DNA from: Absidia repens
Lineage: Eukaryota > Mucoromycota > Mucoromycetes > Mucorales > Cunninghamellaceae
NCBI GenBank assembly: GCA_002105175.1
Contig: MCGE01000039.1
Coordinates: 1 to 64,000 of the forward strand
DNA: 64,000 bases
Reading direction: 5' to 3'
In this document: in pieces, positions 1 to 11,643 of the stretch
Layout of the letters: every line of letters begins with the position of its first letter
Numbering within the stretch: position 1 is the first letter of the stretch
Translations under genes and position numbers: made by a program
The notes under the pieces: model-generated
Database searches by the model: none
What the model saw: only the letters and a program-made list of their open reading frames with translations
What the model was told of the DNA's origin: nothing

Positions 1-59
1 TGAATGTGTGCCTCCAACAAGGCAGAGTTGCGAACTATCGTCGTTTGAGCTTTGGTCTT

Positions 60-118
<59 letters not shown>

Positions 119-212
119 GTCATATAATAAAAAAGAAATGATCTTCTGCTACTTTGAATTTACCTTTTTTTTTTTCAACTATTGACCGTATGAACTAATC
201 TCCCCCCCCACT

Positions 213-492
213 CCGCTCTCATTTTTTTTTTTTTTTTTTTTGTAATGTGTCATTTATTTAAATAAAGACTTGGTCTCACGTCATAAGAGCGGTGGCCAAT
301 AATATTATAAAGGAGTGAAGGGGGCAAAGGTGATAATAACCCAGGGTCGAGGAGAGGGGAAACGTGATATGAGAAAAGGTTAAGCGGGCGAAATAGGTGG
401 AGGAGGAAGTAAAAGGGAGTAGAGGGAACATAGGATGTTACATATGTTTCTGGCTAAAGAGAAAGGCGGGGGGGGGTTTTCCGCTCTCATTT
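213..492 (-). mobile_element. Poly(A)-tailed retroposon with 12-bp target-site duplication
   Basis: An insertion of about 256 bp (225-480) is flanked by the direct repeat CCGCTCTCATTT (213-224 and 481-492). Read on the minus strand it ends in a poly(A) tract (T run at 221-241 on plus). The paralogous unit at about 2040-2060 has the uninterrupted site, so an empty allele is present in the same window. A homologous 3' part lies on the plus strand at about 45690-45873, also ending in poly(A). No coding region is seen; it is either a SINE or a 5'-truncated LINE tail. Confidence 0.8.
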
Positions 493-1188
493 ATTACGCA
501 AATACCCTTTTTTTCTTCGCTTCTACCTGATGTGGGCGTCTCCTCTGGCATTTATGATTGGTCCGCCTGATTGTTTGCTGCACTAGGCACATCTTTCTTT
601 AGCCTCTTTTCCTCCGTTCACCCTACATGTCGAACTTGGGTTCTCAGTTTCTTCTTCCGCTTTCTTTACATACATTGTTTCTATTATCCAAATTCGTACA
701 ATGCAGTGAAGTACCGCATGATGCAGTACAGTATTAAGAAAACTATACTATATCCTATCAACACTTATCACTCTCTGCAGATCCACTTTTATTCCCTCTT
801 CTCCTGTTTGCCAATATTTTCGTTATTGTAGTATGCATTAAGCAGAGTGTCCTTTGATTTTTCTCCCCCTCTCCCCTCCCATTTCACTTCAACTAGAATT
901 GGTATATAAATAGTATATTGGCTTACGCTATTTTGAAAAATTAAAAAAAAAAACCAGAATCTATATCTCATATCAGTGTTTTGTCTCCTTTAAAAACCTC
1001 TTCTACTATAACTCTTTTTTTTTTTTTTTTTTTACATCTATTCCTTTGGTATGTATTATTGTGTTGTGGGGCGATTCTCTGAATTATCGATGTGGTCCTT
1101 AATATTTACCTTCCCCCCCCATCCTCTCTCTTTTGCTTCTCAAACCTCTAATTTTTATTCCTATGTATAGGGGAGCTATTACTCTTTT

Positions 1189-1520
1189 ATGTTTCAACAC
1201 TTGCTTTTTTTCGCTCTTATTGTGCTGGGGTTTATTTCTTCAACCGAACAATCGGGGATGATTATGTATGCTAAACAATGTTTTGGAGAACTGCAGTCGC
1301 TGTCCACGCCTATGTTCAAGCTACATCGACCGGGGTATCGACAATTCTATCTGTGCGGTAAATACACAGTTAGGGAATGTATGATGTTAGATAAGACAGC
1401 TTGAATATCTGTACAGATAAAGAAAAGACAATGCGACTATGCTCTTTTCAATATGCGGCCTGGATACCTGTGTACGTGTTTGATGGTGAATCAAAGTGCT
1501 ACCAATGTATGATGAATTAA
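1189..1520 (+). pseudogene. Broken copy of the 12-cysteine secreted protein
   Basis: From the ATG at 1189 the signal peptide (MFQHLLFFALIVLGF) and the middle (FYLCGKYTVREC) match the gene at 2782, but the frame stops at 1404 after 71 residues. The homologous 3' part continues in another frame to the stop near 1518, so about one base has been lost or gained. Several cysteines of the partner are replaced as well (YCPTMC is LSTPMF here). This is decay after tandem duplication; a short secreted product from the first frame cannot be excluded. Confidence 0.75.
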
Positions 1521-1693
1521 CACTGTGAAAGAAAATGATCGCTATGATATCATATCTGGTTTGTTTGTTGTTTTTTTATTCGATTATGTTTATATCTTTT
1601 TGTCACATATTTTCCTACCATTTTTCTTTCTATAACAATCTCATCCATCAGTATTTTCATTGGCATGTTGATTATATTCTTTTTATAATAATG

Positions 1694-1728
<35 letters not shown>

Positions 1729-2781
1729 AAATTAATAAAATACGAATGCCTTCTTACTTTAGACGGATATCCTCTATTTTTAGGAGGCCTTTAGACCAGA
1801 TATAACCGCCGTGCCCAGCAAATATTTATAAGTTGGTTCCTGAAAACATTTATTTTTTGCATTCAAATCCTGGTCCTGGCGATTTTCATCAAGGCAGAGT
1901 CACGAAGCACCGTCGTTTGAGCTTTGGTTTTTACCAATTTTTTTTTTTTTTTTTTTTGCTTCATATAATAAAAAGGAAATGATCTTCTGCTACTTTGAAT
2001 TTACCTTTTTTTTTTCAACTAACGACCGTATGAATTAATCTCTCCTCCGCTCTGATTTATTACGTTAATAACCTCTTTTTTCTTCCCCTTTCCCTGATGT
2101 GGGCGTCTCCACTGGAATTTATGACTGATCCGCCTAATTGCTTGCTGCACTAGACACATCTTTCTTTAACCTCTCTTTCTCCATTCACCCTACATGTCGA
2201 ACTTGGGTTCTCAGTTTCTTCTTCTGCTTTCTTTACATACATTGTTTTTATTATCCAAGTTCTTACCCAATGCAGTGAAGTACCGCATGATGCAGTACAG
2301 TATTAAGAAAACTATACTATACCCTATCAACACTTATCACTCTCTGCAAATCCACTTTTGTTCCCTCTTCTCCCGTTTGTAGATATTTTCGTTATCGTAG
2401 CATGCATCAAGCAGAGTGTCCTTAGATTTTCCCCCCCCGTCCCCTCCCATTTCACTTCAACTAGAATTGGTATATAAATATGTATCTTGGCTTACACTTT
2501 TTTGAATAACAAATAAAAAAATAAAGAAAAAGAAGCAAAAAGAAACAGAATCTATATTTCATATCAGTGTTTTTGTCTCCTTTAAAACCCCTTCTACTGT
2601 AACTCTTTCTTTTTTTTTCACATCTATTCCTTTGGTATGTATTATTGTGTTGTGAGACGATTCTCTGAATTATTGATGTGGTCGTTCACATTTACCTTCT
2701 CCCGCCCCTCTCTTCTCTTTCTTTTGCTTCTCAAACCTTTTATTTTTTATTCCTATGTATAGGGGAGCTATTACTCTTTTT

Positions 2782-3129
2782 ATGTATCAACGCTTGCTTT
2801 TTCTCACCTTTATTGTGCTGGGGTTTGTTTCTTCGTCCGCCGGACAAGCAGCGCATGGTTGCGATTTGCAAGTACCATGTACTGGAAAGGCTGCAAGCTA
2901 CTGCCCAACCATGTGTTCAAATGTAAAAAGACTGGGGTATCCAAATCTCTATCTGTGCGGTAAAAAGGTAGTCCCAGAAGGCTGTACGATATTAGGGAAA
3001 GAAAGCTTTAATACCTGTACAGGTATAACAAAAGCCGCATGCGTCGATACTCTTTTGAAAGTGGAGCCTGGATACCTGTGTACGTGTTTGGCAGGTAAAT
3101 CAAAGTGCTACCAATGCAAGGGTTACTAA
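2782..3129 (+). CDS. Small secreted cysteine-rich protein (12 Cys)
   Basis: The product is 115 residues from the ATG at 2782. An in-frame ATG at 2755 exists, but the duplicate copy has a 1-base difference between the two ATGs, so only the downstream start is shared. Residues 1-21 form a classic signal peptide (MYQRLLFLTFIVLGFVSSSAG). The mature part of about 94 residues has 12 cysteines, enough for six disulfides, ending CTCLAGKSKCYQCKGY. It has no intron; a TATA-like GTATATAAAT lies about 310 bp upstream and an AATAAA near 3280. I do not recognise the family; secreted effector- or antimicrobial-like roles are possible but unproven. Its tandem twin at 1189 is broken. Confidence 0.75.
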   Translation: MYQRLLFLTFIVLGFVSSSAGQAAHGCDLQVPCTGKAASYCPTMCSNVKRLGYPNLYLCGKKVVPEGCTILGKESFNTCTGITKAACVDTLLKVEPGYLCTCLAGKSKCYQCKGY

Positions 3130-3479
3130 AACACTGTAAAAGAAAATGATCGCCATGATATCATATCTGGTTTTTTTTTTATGTGATTATGTTTATATCT
3201 TTTTTGCCACATATTTTCCTACCATTTTTCTTTTTATAATAATGTCTTTTTTTTTCTTTTTTTTTTAAAAAAAAGCTTAATAAAACATGAATGCCTTCTT
3301 ACCTTAGACGGATATCCTCTATTTTTTAGGAGGTCGTTAGACAAGGTATAATTGTCGGGATCAGCAAATAGTTACCAAGTTGGTTCCTGAAAACATCTAT
3401 TTTTTGCATTCAAATCTCGATTCTGGCGATTTTCTATTTTTATTACATCCTATGTTTTTTTCATTTCATTTCTTTGTTT

Positions 3480-3700
3480 TTTCAGATCATCTTCATCATC
3501 TTGATGGCAAACATCAATAGAGAATTTGGATTTAGTGGTTAGAATGTGGATTAGAGGTATTTTTAAAAATGCAAGACAAACATAGATGGGGAAACCCTGT
3601 CATTTTGAAATTGTGTTATATGGAAACAAAATACTACTTTAGCATAGCTTACTATTAGCCTTATTATAATTTATATCTACATTTGAATAAAATATATCTC
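3480..3700 (+). repeat. R1 dispersed repeat, copy 1
   Basis: Contains the R1 core (TTAGTGGTTAGAATGTG, then ATGGGGAAACCC...TCATTTTGA) and the R1 end (TCTACATTTGAATAAAATAT). R1 is a repeat of about 200-600 bp defined here from roughly 16 copies in this window. A pyrimidine-rich stretch precedes the core. Confidence 0.7.
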
Positions 3701-4142
3701 GTCTCTTTTTCTTTTAATTTCTGTCTCATATGTTTAGTTGGGTGCCCATACATATGAATTTGTAGAAGAAAAAAGAGAAAGAAAAACAAACAATAATAAA
3801 GGATGGGTATTAGGCGAGATTGTAAGATTGTTATACTCGGTGCTTTATCTAATGACAAGACATTGTGCATGTGTATGTGAGGAGCGTTAAAGAGACCTCT
3901 GTACAGTACATTGCTGTTCTATAGCTACTTTTTCTTTCAAAGGAGTACTTTTCTCAATTTAAATGCTATTGCATACTTGTCACTATGTATTGATTTTCCT
4001 AACTTTTAAAGAGGATGTACTAGAGTGTAGCTTAAGATGATTTGCTCCATCATCTTAAACTTCATTAAGGATTATCATGGTAAACCCAATGACATTATTT
4101 TCTCTATATCTTACCATTTATTTTCTTTCCAAGGACTATGGC

Positions 4143-4183
<41 letters not shown>

Positions 4184-4968
4184 GGAGTAGAGGTACGCAA
4201 GGAGACGATGAAGAAAAAAACAAACAAACAAAGACGTGTAGAGGGGAAAAGGAGGTTAATTTTTGAAGGAAGTGGGAAACAGAATGATCATCCTTGCAGC
4301 AAGGAAAGAAAAGAGGATGCACCTCTTTAAAAAATTACAGTTGTCACTATAGTATGGCTGAAAGTGACGTAAAAGGGAGGCGTCGGAGTAAATTAAGCAG
4401 ATAAACAACTAGGTTATCCTGGGCGCGAGGAAGAGGGATTACCCTTCTGTGACATATTCCGAAAAAAAATGGTATTCCATGCCAATCAAAGAATAACCTT
4501 TTCTTATTCATATTGGCAACAAGGTGCGAGACACAGTTTGGGTAATCTGGCATTGGTGCTTGACTCAGGCACAATGCAAGAAAAAAAAATCAAATTGAAC
4601 TCCCGCCACAATGCAAGGGAGATCATGTGCGGGTGTCAATTTTTTTTCATGCCGATGAAAAAAGAAACTCATCCATAGATCTCTCTTTATTTCCATTTTC
4701 TTTTTCTTTTTTTTTCGCTTAAAAACCACAGTAAATAAAAAAAAAAGGATGAATGATTCATTCTCAGCTTATCATGCTGCAGCGTGATCCCCATCATATC
4801 ATAGGCAGGCGGGTTTTTAAAAAAAAGACAGTACCCCCAATATTGAAGTTATACCATTGCTTTAATAGAATCGTTTCTGAATTCACCGACAAAAGATGCA
4901 TAAGACATTTACGTTGATTGATTATTAATTTTTTTCTTTTTTCCTCATCTTATCAATTTTATATTAAA
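3701..4968. other. Intergenic, no gene seen
   Basis: AT-rich. It holds a 39-base poly(A) run (4144-4182) followed by purine-rich DNA. ORFs here are short and run through homopolymers. The end of the stretch would contain the promoter of the CipC-like gene; no clear TATA box was seen. Confidence 0.6.
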
Positions 4969-5368
4969 ATGGCTTACCACGAGGAAGCTTACAAGTGTAA
5001 GTTACATATTAAATATGTATATAAATATTGACTGAAGAAGGATACCTTTTTTTTGTTTTATTATCAAAGTTCTCCAATCCATTGACCAAACTAACGAAGA
5101 AGAACATCATCCTTCAGTGACGCTCCACATGCTTGTTGGCGCTGCTAGTTTCAAAGCTCTCCAACGTCTGGACAAGCAGCAGGAAGTGGAAGGCCAGCAT
5201 GTTGATCCTGGTCGCGCCAAGAAACTCCTTGCTGATTTCACCGCTGAATACGTAGACGATTTCATTGATTCCATGGAGGCAACCAAGATTAACAAGGCAA
5301 AGGCCAAGGACCTCGCCAAGAGCGAAGCTGAATTACTTTACCGCAGGGAAACGGGTCAAGAATCCTAA
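4969..5368 (+). CDS. CipC-like protein (DUF3759 family)
   Basis: Two exons: 4969-4996 (MAYHEEAYK plus one base) and 5070-5368, joined across a 73-bp intron (GTAAGT...AAAG). The protein has 108 residues, the usual size of the family. After an HH-containing stretch it carries LHMLVGAASFKAL, the basic/acidic EGQHVDPGRAKKLLADF and the charged helical tail KAKAKDLAKSEAELLY, all typical of CipC-type proteins first described in Aspergillus nidulans as concanamycin-induced. They are small cytosolic stress-associated proteins of unknown biochemistry. The intron was placed by frame continuity from the only suitable upstream ATG. An AATAAA follows at 5486. It is unrelated in sequence to the neighbouring HET genes. 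Confidence 0.85.
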
Positions 5369-5991
5369 TAAATGTGATGTCCATAGAAATCATGCATAGC
5401 CCATCTTTTTATTTTTATTCTTATACCTATCCCTTTCTTTTCTTTTTTTTTTTTCTTCACCTATATTTTACTATACTTCCCATACAATAAAAATGAAATT
5501 ACATTCTCTTGTTTCGATTTGTCTCAAATAATCCATAGGGTGCAATGACCTATTTTCTGATTCTCTTTTTTTTTTTATATATATTTTTTTTTTGACATCT
5601 TATTTTTTGGTTTGTTGGATGTATGATTATATAATTAACCTCGGCATATCACCCGCATACGCCACAGTTTATTTTAAAGCGTTTTACTGTGAGACTTTCA
5701 TTGCCATCCTTTTGGCATCCAAATGGGTGTGGTCAGTATGAGTTTTAAAAAAAAAGATGGACAGTAACACAAAAATGACCGCTTTTGGAGAATCCTGCAG
5801 GTAACCATAATATCATAAGAGAGCTCTACTTTAAGAAAACATCGGTGCAACATCACACTTGGTATACGACAAAGATAAAAAGTGGTGTTCACTCTCTCTC
5901 TCTTTTTTGTGTATGAGGGAGTCCAAAATTATAGTAGAAGAAAAACTTTGCTATTTATTATCGATTCATTGACATCATGATCCATTGACTG
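5369..5991. other. Intergenic between CipC-like gene and HET1 3' end
   Basis: Convergent 3' regions of the CipC-like gene (+) and HET1 (-). It shows T-rich runs and AATAAA at 5486; no gene or repeat was recognised. Confidence 0.6.
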
Positions 5992-8052
5992 TCAGTAAAT
6001 ATTAAAAATGGTAGTTTTATCTTCATTGTAATGGTGCTCCCATTCAATCCCGCCATCATAAGCGCTCGACAATAGCCATTTGTTTTCGGCAAAACTTCCA
6101 ATTAAATGAATTCTAACATCACTGTCATCGATACCGGATTGTTTGGCAACAGGCGTGAGAGCTACAATGTCCATAGTGAAACCATGATGATGATCGTCTT
6201 CATCGTCATCGTCATGATCATTGTACTTGAATAGTTTTGTTTTTCTAGCCTTGGCGACTTTGGCATCGTAGTAGTCCATGTTGGTTGTTTCGGATCGCCA
6301 TCCTATGTAATATTCCGCAGGTATCAATTGAAGGTAATGCAGATTGGCATCCTGTTGATAACGGAGGGTGATGTAATCGTCATCAAAGTCAATATTGTAT
6401 GGACTGCCTGTATAGGATAAAAAATGGGAATCCCAACTGTAGATGGAGGTTGCAAATGTTGGTAAAGTATCCCCCTGGGTTTTTGTATCGTGGACACCAG
6501 ACATAAATAACAGATTCACCTTATCGTTGGTATCCATGATCTCAAACAGTTTCAATTTGACATCCACCATCGAATGGAGTTGCCAATCACTCACTTGGCT
6601 GATCTTGCTTATATATTTTGATTGCGGTAAAATGGCATAAAATCGATCCTCTACCATGAAGAAATATAAATTATTATTTTTTTTTTTGAAAAAAAAAAAA
6701 TCAAATGCCGATCTGCCCCCCTTCCTCCCAAAAAAAAGGGATGTCAAATTACCATGCTTGCTTGCTTTGGATTTCAGCATCATCTGAAGAAACGATTGCG
6801 TCGTGAGTTGTTTAATCAGCGTATCATGTAAGTGCATGTGGACGATGTAGGAAGCGGCGCCTGGATAGGTTTGAAGGTACGAAGAGAAGGCAGGGTCGTC
6901 AAAATCAAAGCGAAAAAACGCCACGTTGTCTGGTAACCTGGCACTTTGTTCACTCAGTGCAATAAACCAATATTTGAGGTTGTTTTTCTTTTTGGCAATA
7001 TGGTATTCACTAATCACCCAAACACGTGAGGACCAATCACGGATGAGATCAGCCATAAATTTCACCCCGCCACGGATCCCAATGTTTCTTTCGTAGATCT
7101 GTTGTCGCCATGATGATTCCATGCGACCCTGCGACGTGATCGGCATCAATGGACACGACGTCTCCTGGTTGGATGTGTCACCACCATCAAGCCAACGTTG
7201 ATAATCACTGTCGTCGTTGTTGTTGTTGCCTGCGGTTGTATCTGCACCGGATACTTGACTCTCTTGATAGGCTTTGTCGAGGATCTCCATGGAATTGTAT
7301 GGCCAATCACTTGGTCTGAAACTTGTAAAGCCATCCGCAAAGTAATCCGTATTTTCAAGCAACTGTTGTCTTATTGCCGGATCGTCTGGTGCGCCGATGT
7401 TGCTGAGGAATGCATTGTCGAGCTCGTCGAGTGTGTCTTTACTTTCATGAAGGAGATGATAAATATAATCATTGTGCGTTTCAATATACCAGACCATTTC
7501 AAAATGGGCTTCCGAGATACTTTGCACGTGCCGTTTGTGGAGGTCAGGGACCGCCAAAATATACGTGGCTTTTTCGTAAATGTTGCTCATTTGATGAATA
7601 GTGGCTTTGCGTCGCTCATAGTTGGCTTGATCGACACAAATTGCATCCACCCATACATAATTGATTGATTGCAAATCCGGTTCCTGGGCCATCATCTCAC
7701 AGAGGTGGTACAGATTATCCAAATCAAATGAGGTGATCGTTGCCAAATAATCCAGTTGGATATCAATGGCTGTTTCTTGTACTTCGCCCCAACGATACGA
7801 CAGTGCGACAAAGCTGAGTTCGTCTTCTTCCAGTGGTTTTTCAACACATTGTATTTTTCTTTCTTGGAAGGTCTTCGCCAGGTCGATCAGAATCACTTGA
7901 AATGGCTGTTCATGCAGCTCTGTAATATAGGTATAACAAGAAGAACGGTGGAGAGCCATGTCAATGAATCGCTATTTTTTTTTTCAATAATAATACAAAG
8001 GGGACACTGACATACCTTTAGAGACTTGTTCTACGTGGTCTTCCACCGTCAT
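5992..8052 (-). CDS. HET1: HET-domain protein, three exons
   Basis: Exons on the minus strand: 8052-8016 (leader MTVEDHVEQVSK, phase 1), 7919-6753 and 6650-5992; 620 residues. The start was chosen because most paralogs in the cluster begin with such a separate 34- or 37-base exon in the same phase. HET motifs: FVALSYRWGE about 49-58, YVWVDAICVDQ about 100-110 followed by ERRKATIHQMSNIYEKA, and DWSSRVWVISE about 307-317 with HIAKKKNNLKYWF after it. The second intron sits inside codon KASKH/EDRF. The C-terminal domain has EYYIGW, HLIGSFAENKWLL and ends FNIY. An acidic D/H-rich loop lies near 560. In ascomycetes HET domains trigger growth arrest or cell death after non-self recognition; that role is inferred here. 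Confidence 0.88.
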
Positions 8053-8359
8053 GGTAATGTTGAAAAGAAAAAGAAGAAAAGCAAAAAGAAAAGAAAACTT
8101 AAAGACAATTGAATACTTGGTCCGTACAACGTAATACGAATTCTTTTGATACCCGCCCTTTGCTTCTGACAAAAGTACAAGCCCAGAACCTTTTTTTTCT
8201 TACATCTTTTTATTACCTTTCTCGAATGACTATCATTTTTTAATACAATGGCAAATAAGTGGATGAAAATCAATTATGCGGTAGTAACATGTTTACTTTG
8301 AAGCCATGTTTGTCATGCTTCTCGAGCAGGCTGAAAAAAAAAAAAAAAGTTTTGGTGTT
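8053..8359. promoter_or_regulatory. HET1 5' region
   Basis: About 300 bp upstream of the HET1 leader. It is pyrimidine-rich on the coding strand close to the ATG. It lacks the GTGCTACAT block found upstream of HET3, HET5 and HET7. A GTTTGTCATGCTTCTCGA stretch near 8305-8325 is shared with the HET3 upstream region. Confidence 0.4.
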
Positions 8360-9000
8360 TGATTCACACTCCGCCCCATACTCTGGGATTTTCACCTTCC
8401 ATTCCAACTTTTCTTCTTCTTTTTCTCAGTTACATCTTCTTCTTTGATAGCCTCAAATGAGGTATTGGTCATCTTGGATTAGTGGGTTAGAATGTGAATT
8501 AGGGGCATTTGAAAAATGCAATACAAACATGCATGGGGAAACCATTTCATTTTGGTTCTAGGATTTCGATCCCAATAGATTAGCCTTCATAGATTAGATC
8601 AGTGTCATGGATCTCTTTATTAGCTTAGGTTAGTTTTAGTAGTCCTATTTTACCTTTTCATTGATTCAAGTATATATGGTCCTTTTACTATTAGCACCAT
8701 TAACCTCTCTCTCATACTGTATGTTTGTCCTCATTAGTAGACTCATTTCTATTACGTCTCCCATTTAGATTAGCGTTGATCAACCTAGTTTACGCATGTT
8801 TATACAGTACATCAATAAAATATAAAATATATATATTTATCTTAACCATTGAACTCATTTCCGTGTTGACACTAAATCAAACCTCTTTATTTTAACATTG
8901 TATACTGTATAGCATGCCAACCAGCTCTTTGTCCCTCCTCCTCCTTTACGCGCTTCATGCAAGACGTATTCAAGTTCAATGCTTTTATTTTTGGTGAAAT
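8360..9000 (+). repeat. R1 dispersed repeat, long copy 2
   Basis: Starts near the GATTCACACTCCGCC box (8361), has the core with ATGCATGGGGAAACC at 8532, and runs through the long 3' extension shared with 35790-36370: several AATAAA-type signals, TTGTATACTGTATAGCATGCCAACC, then AGCTCTTTGTCCCTCC. It lies just upstream of HET1 in opposite orientation. Confidence 0.7.
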
Positions 9001-9318
9001 AGTAATCAATACCTACTCTAATAATACAAAGTCCCACCCCGCATCACCACCCTCATACAGCATACACGTCATACACACCATACAACATATTTATACCTCC
9101 ATACTTATCGCTTTATGACTTTCCACTTTACTGAATAATAAAAACAAATTATCCTTATATATTCACTTATTCAATGCTACATTTTACTGTAATATCATTT
9201 TTTTCATTTGCTTTATTACTGTATTCTCTCTTTAATCTGCCCCCTGTCAGAAAAAACAAATGTCGAGATTTTTTTAATCACTCTGTCGTCTTTCCGATTT
9301 TGCCTTGTCCCCAGTTGT

Positions 9319-9360
<42 letters not shown>

Positions 9361-10189
9361 AGGCTGAACGACAAGATCCTACAAAGAAACAACCCCAACA
9401 AAATATAAACCAATAAGTAATCCCATCCATGCCATCAAAATCAACACTGTAACCAAAAATAAAAACATAGAGATAAACATAAAGATATATTCATAGTTTA
9501 TTAATAGTTTCGCGAATCATGGGGTAAAATATAAAACCTAAGGGGTAATCGATGAATTTAATCACGGTTCTTCTTTTGATATTGGTGATAGAGAGGTACA
9601 GTCAGGAGTGGAAAAGTATGACCGTTTCATTTTTTCGGTTTCTTCTGGGTCCAGCTGTCTACAATGTTTGGTATACACATTCAATAAAAAGTACAACTTG
9701 TCAAGATAGACCTATCATGTGTAAGATTTCTTCGAGACATCCAGGAACATTGACGACACCAAGCTCATACATCATTTATACTCCATCACCCATCCGTTTC
9801 ATGATAGAAAATGTGACTTTACGACCTATGAATATATATATAAAGACAATAATTAGTAGCTGTAATTCATCACCGCCCACCCAGCCTAAAGAAGCACTTA
9901 CCGACTGCTTGAAATGACTGAATCCCATCCATACACTGTTTTAAGAAGCAGTGATAAGAACATTCAGAAAAACAGCTACAATAACGACTTTTGGTTACAA
10001 TTTAATGGATCAATGAGTGCTTAATATATATGCATATATATATTTATAAAGGCACACCTTTTATCAGAGTATATTGGTACCTGCTAAATTTAAAAGCATT
10101 AACACCGGATCTAATGGAGAAACTATGAAAGAGTTTTAAAGACTGGATAACACTCATCTAAGGAGATACTTGTAATAAGAGATCTAATA
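9001..10189. other. Intergenic with (TG)n microsatellite
   Basis: A run of about 19 TG units lies at 9320-9358. An ORF at 9552-9917 (121 codons, plus strand) has no recognisable features and no homologous copy in the window. On the minus strand, GTAAGT/CATAG sites near 9900 and 9828 hint at a small spliced gene ending near 9780, but no start could be found. Confidence 0.45.
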
Positions 10190-10570
10190 TAAAAGTACAT
10201 ACTGCACAGTATAAGGCATGAGATTGAATATTGGAACCTCTGTTATTAAATTACAGTAACACAATGCTCGTCTAAAGCGGGTTGGTTACACAAAGGGATC
10301 TTCGACACAAGACATAAGAGATACTATTGGGACACTTTATACTTTTATCATTGAACAATGTTATAAAGAGACATGTTATATTCAGAGATAGATACAAACT
10401 ATTGACAAACTAACAACTACACTAAACTAAGCTAAGCTAATAAAGTCAACTAATGGTGGTCTTTAGATCCTAGATCCAAAATAAAAGGGGTTTCCCATGC
10501 GTGTTGTCATCCCTAAGCTGAAAACTCTTTAGGCTAGTCCTGATATTAATCTAAGTTCATCATGGCCCCA
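10190..10570 (-). repeat. R1 dispersed repeat, copy 3 (subfamily B)
   Basis: On the minus strand: CTAGCCTAAAGAG...TCAGCTTAGGGATGACAACACGCATGGGAAACCCC (about 10480-10540), then an AGTTTGTCAATAG-type end. Subfamily B differs from A by the GGGTTTTCAGCTCAGGGATGACA segment before the core. Confidence 0.6.
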
Positions 10571-11643
10571 AGGAAGTTGAATGACGAAGAAAATAGGAAG
10601 AAAAACAGAGAAAATGATTTTTGTTTTTTTTGGAGGGGGGGGGAATCTGGGAAAGTGGAAAAAGAAAAAATCCACGTGGGCGGGTTTTGAAATGGTTTGT
10701 CGTCTGCCTGTGAAATTTCATTTTTTTTTTTTTTGAATAAAAGTCATGGACACCTTGTAACATTGATCGACATGGAAGTTATTGTCTCAACACCATAACT
10801 AATTTGAATTAGTGTATAAAATGGATACAAACTAACGACATACTGCTCTGCTAAATTACACCGCAGTCGCTGAGTTGAAGAGCGCAACAAACCAAACTGA
10901 ACTAAACGTATGTGTAAATTATTGGATGTCACAAACAATGATGACGGTATGGTCGATACCTTCAGCATAATACAGTAGCTTATTCATTTTCTTTCGCTTT
11001 GTTGTCGTATGATATAGTATACATTTCTTGTACCCTTATATCATACATGCGTAGATTATACGACATGTCTCTTTTCTTTGTTTACAAATAAAAATGCCAC
11101 TTTATTAGAAATATGTAATATGATATCACTTGATTGAAATAAAAATTACACCTTGTCTCGATTCTATTTTATTTTATAAATACAGTACCCCTTTACTACC
11201 AAACTTGTTCTTTTTCTGTTTAATATATGCCCAAGAAGGTAATTATGGATCGATCACCCTCTAAGCCTTTTTTTCTTCTTCTCCACATGATTGCGTATCA
11301 CTTAGCTTTACACCGTGTAACGTATGTACCAAGTCTATTTTTGTAAAAGAGTTCATCTTTACCAACTGCATCAAAAACATGATAAGAGAATGGCATTCAT
11401 AGTTCATCATCTAATATTTGCTTGATTGTGGTGTATAAAATGATGACTATATATATATATTGGCAGCGGCACTTTTTTTTTTTTTTTTTTTTTGACTTGT
11501 TCCAAATAAAAATAGTCTTGGTGTTCCGTCACACGGATGAGTAAAAGAAAACACCGTGCAAGGAGTTGAAAATATAAAATCTTCCTAGTGGTTATTCTTT
11601 TTCTTTTTAGATTTTTTTTCATACGTATCATCTCAAAACAAAC
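10571..11643. other. Intergenic upstream of HET2
   Basis: AT-rich; no gene recognised. Short ORFs on the minus strand (10744-10968 and 11407-11760) have no support. A T run lies at 11474-11493. CTTTTTAGATTTTTTTTCATACGT lies just before the HET2 start. Confidence 0.5.

Larger units (their letters stand above)
1..3330. repeat. Tandem duplication of a secreted-protein gene unit
   Basis: Two direct copies of about 1.4-1.8 kb lie head to tail: roughly 1-1790 and 1890-3330. Shared landmarks are the AAGGCAGAGT...CGTCGTTTGAGCTTTGG block (20-55 and 1893-1925), the block around the TATA-like GTATATAAAT (902 and 2470), the signal-peptide coding segment (1189 and 2782) and the terminal block GACGGATATCCTCTATTTT (about 1761 and 3309). 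Unit 1 carries a retroposon insertion that unit 2 lacks, and its gene is broken. Seen directly by comparing the two halves. Confidence 0.85.

Noticed and set aside
4037..4330. ORFs running through poly-Lys/poly-Phe homopolymers (here and at 30337, 42000, 61207)
   Set aside because: They are created by A/T runs and trinucleotide repeats, without conservation or start context.
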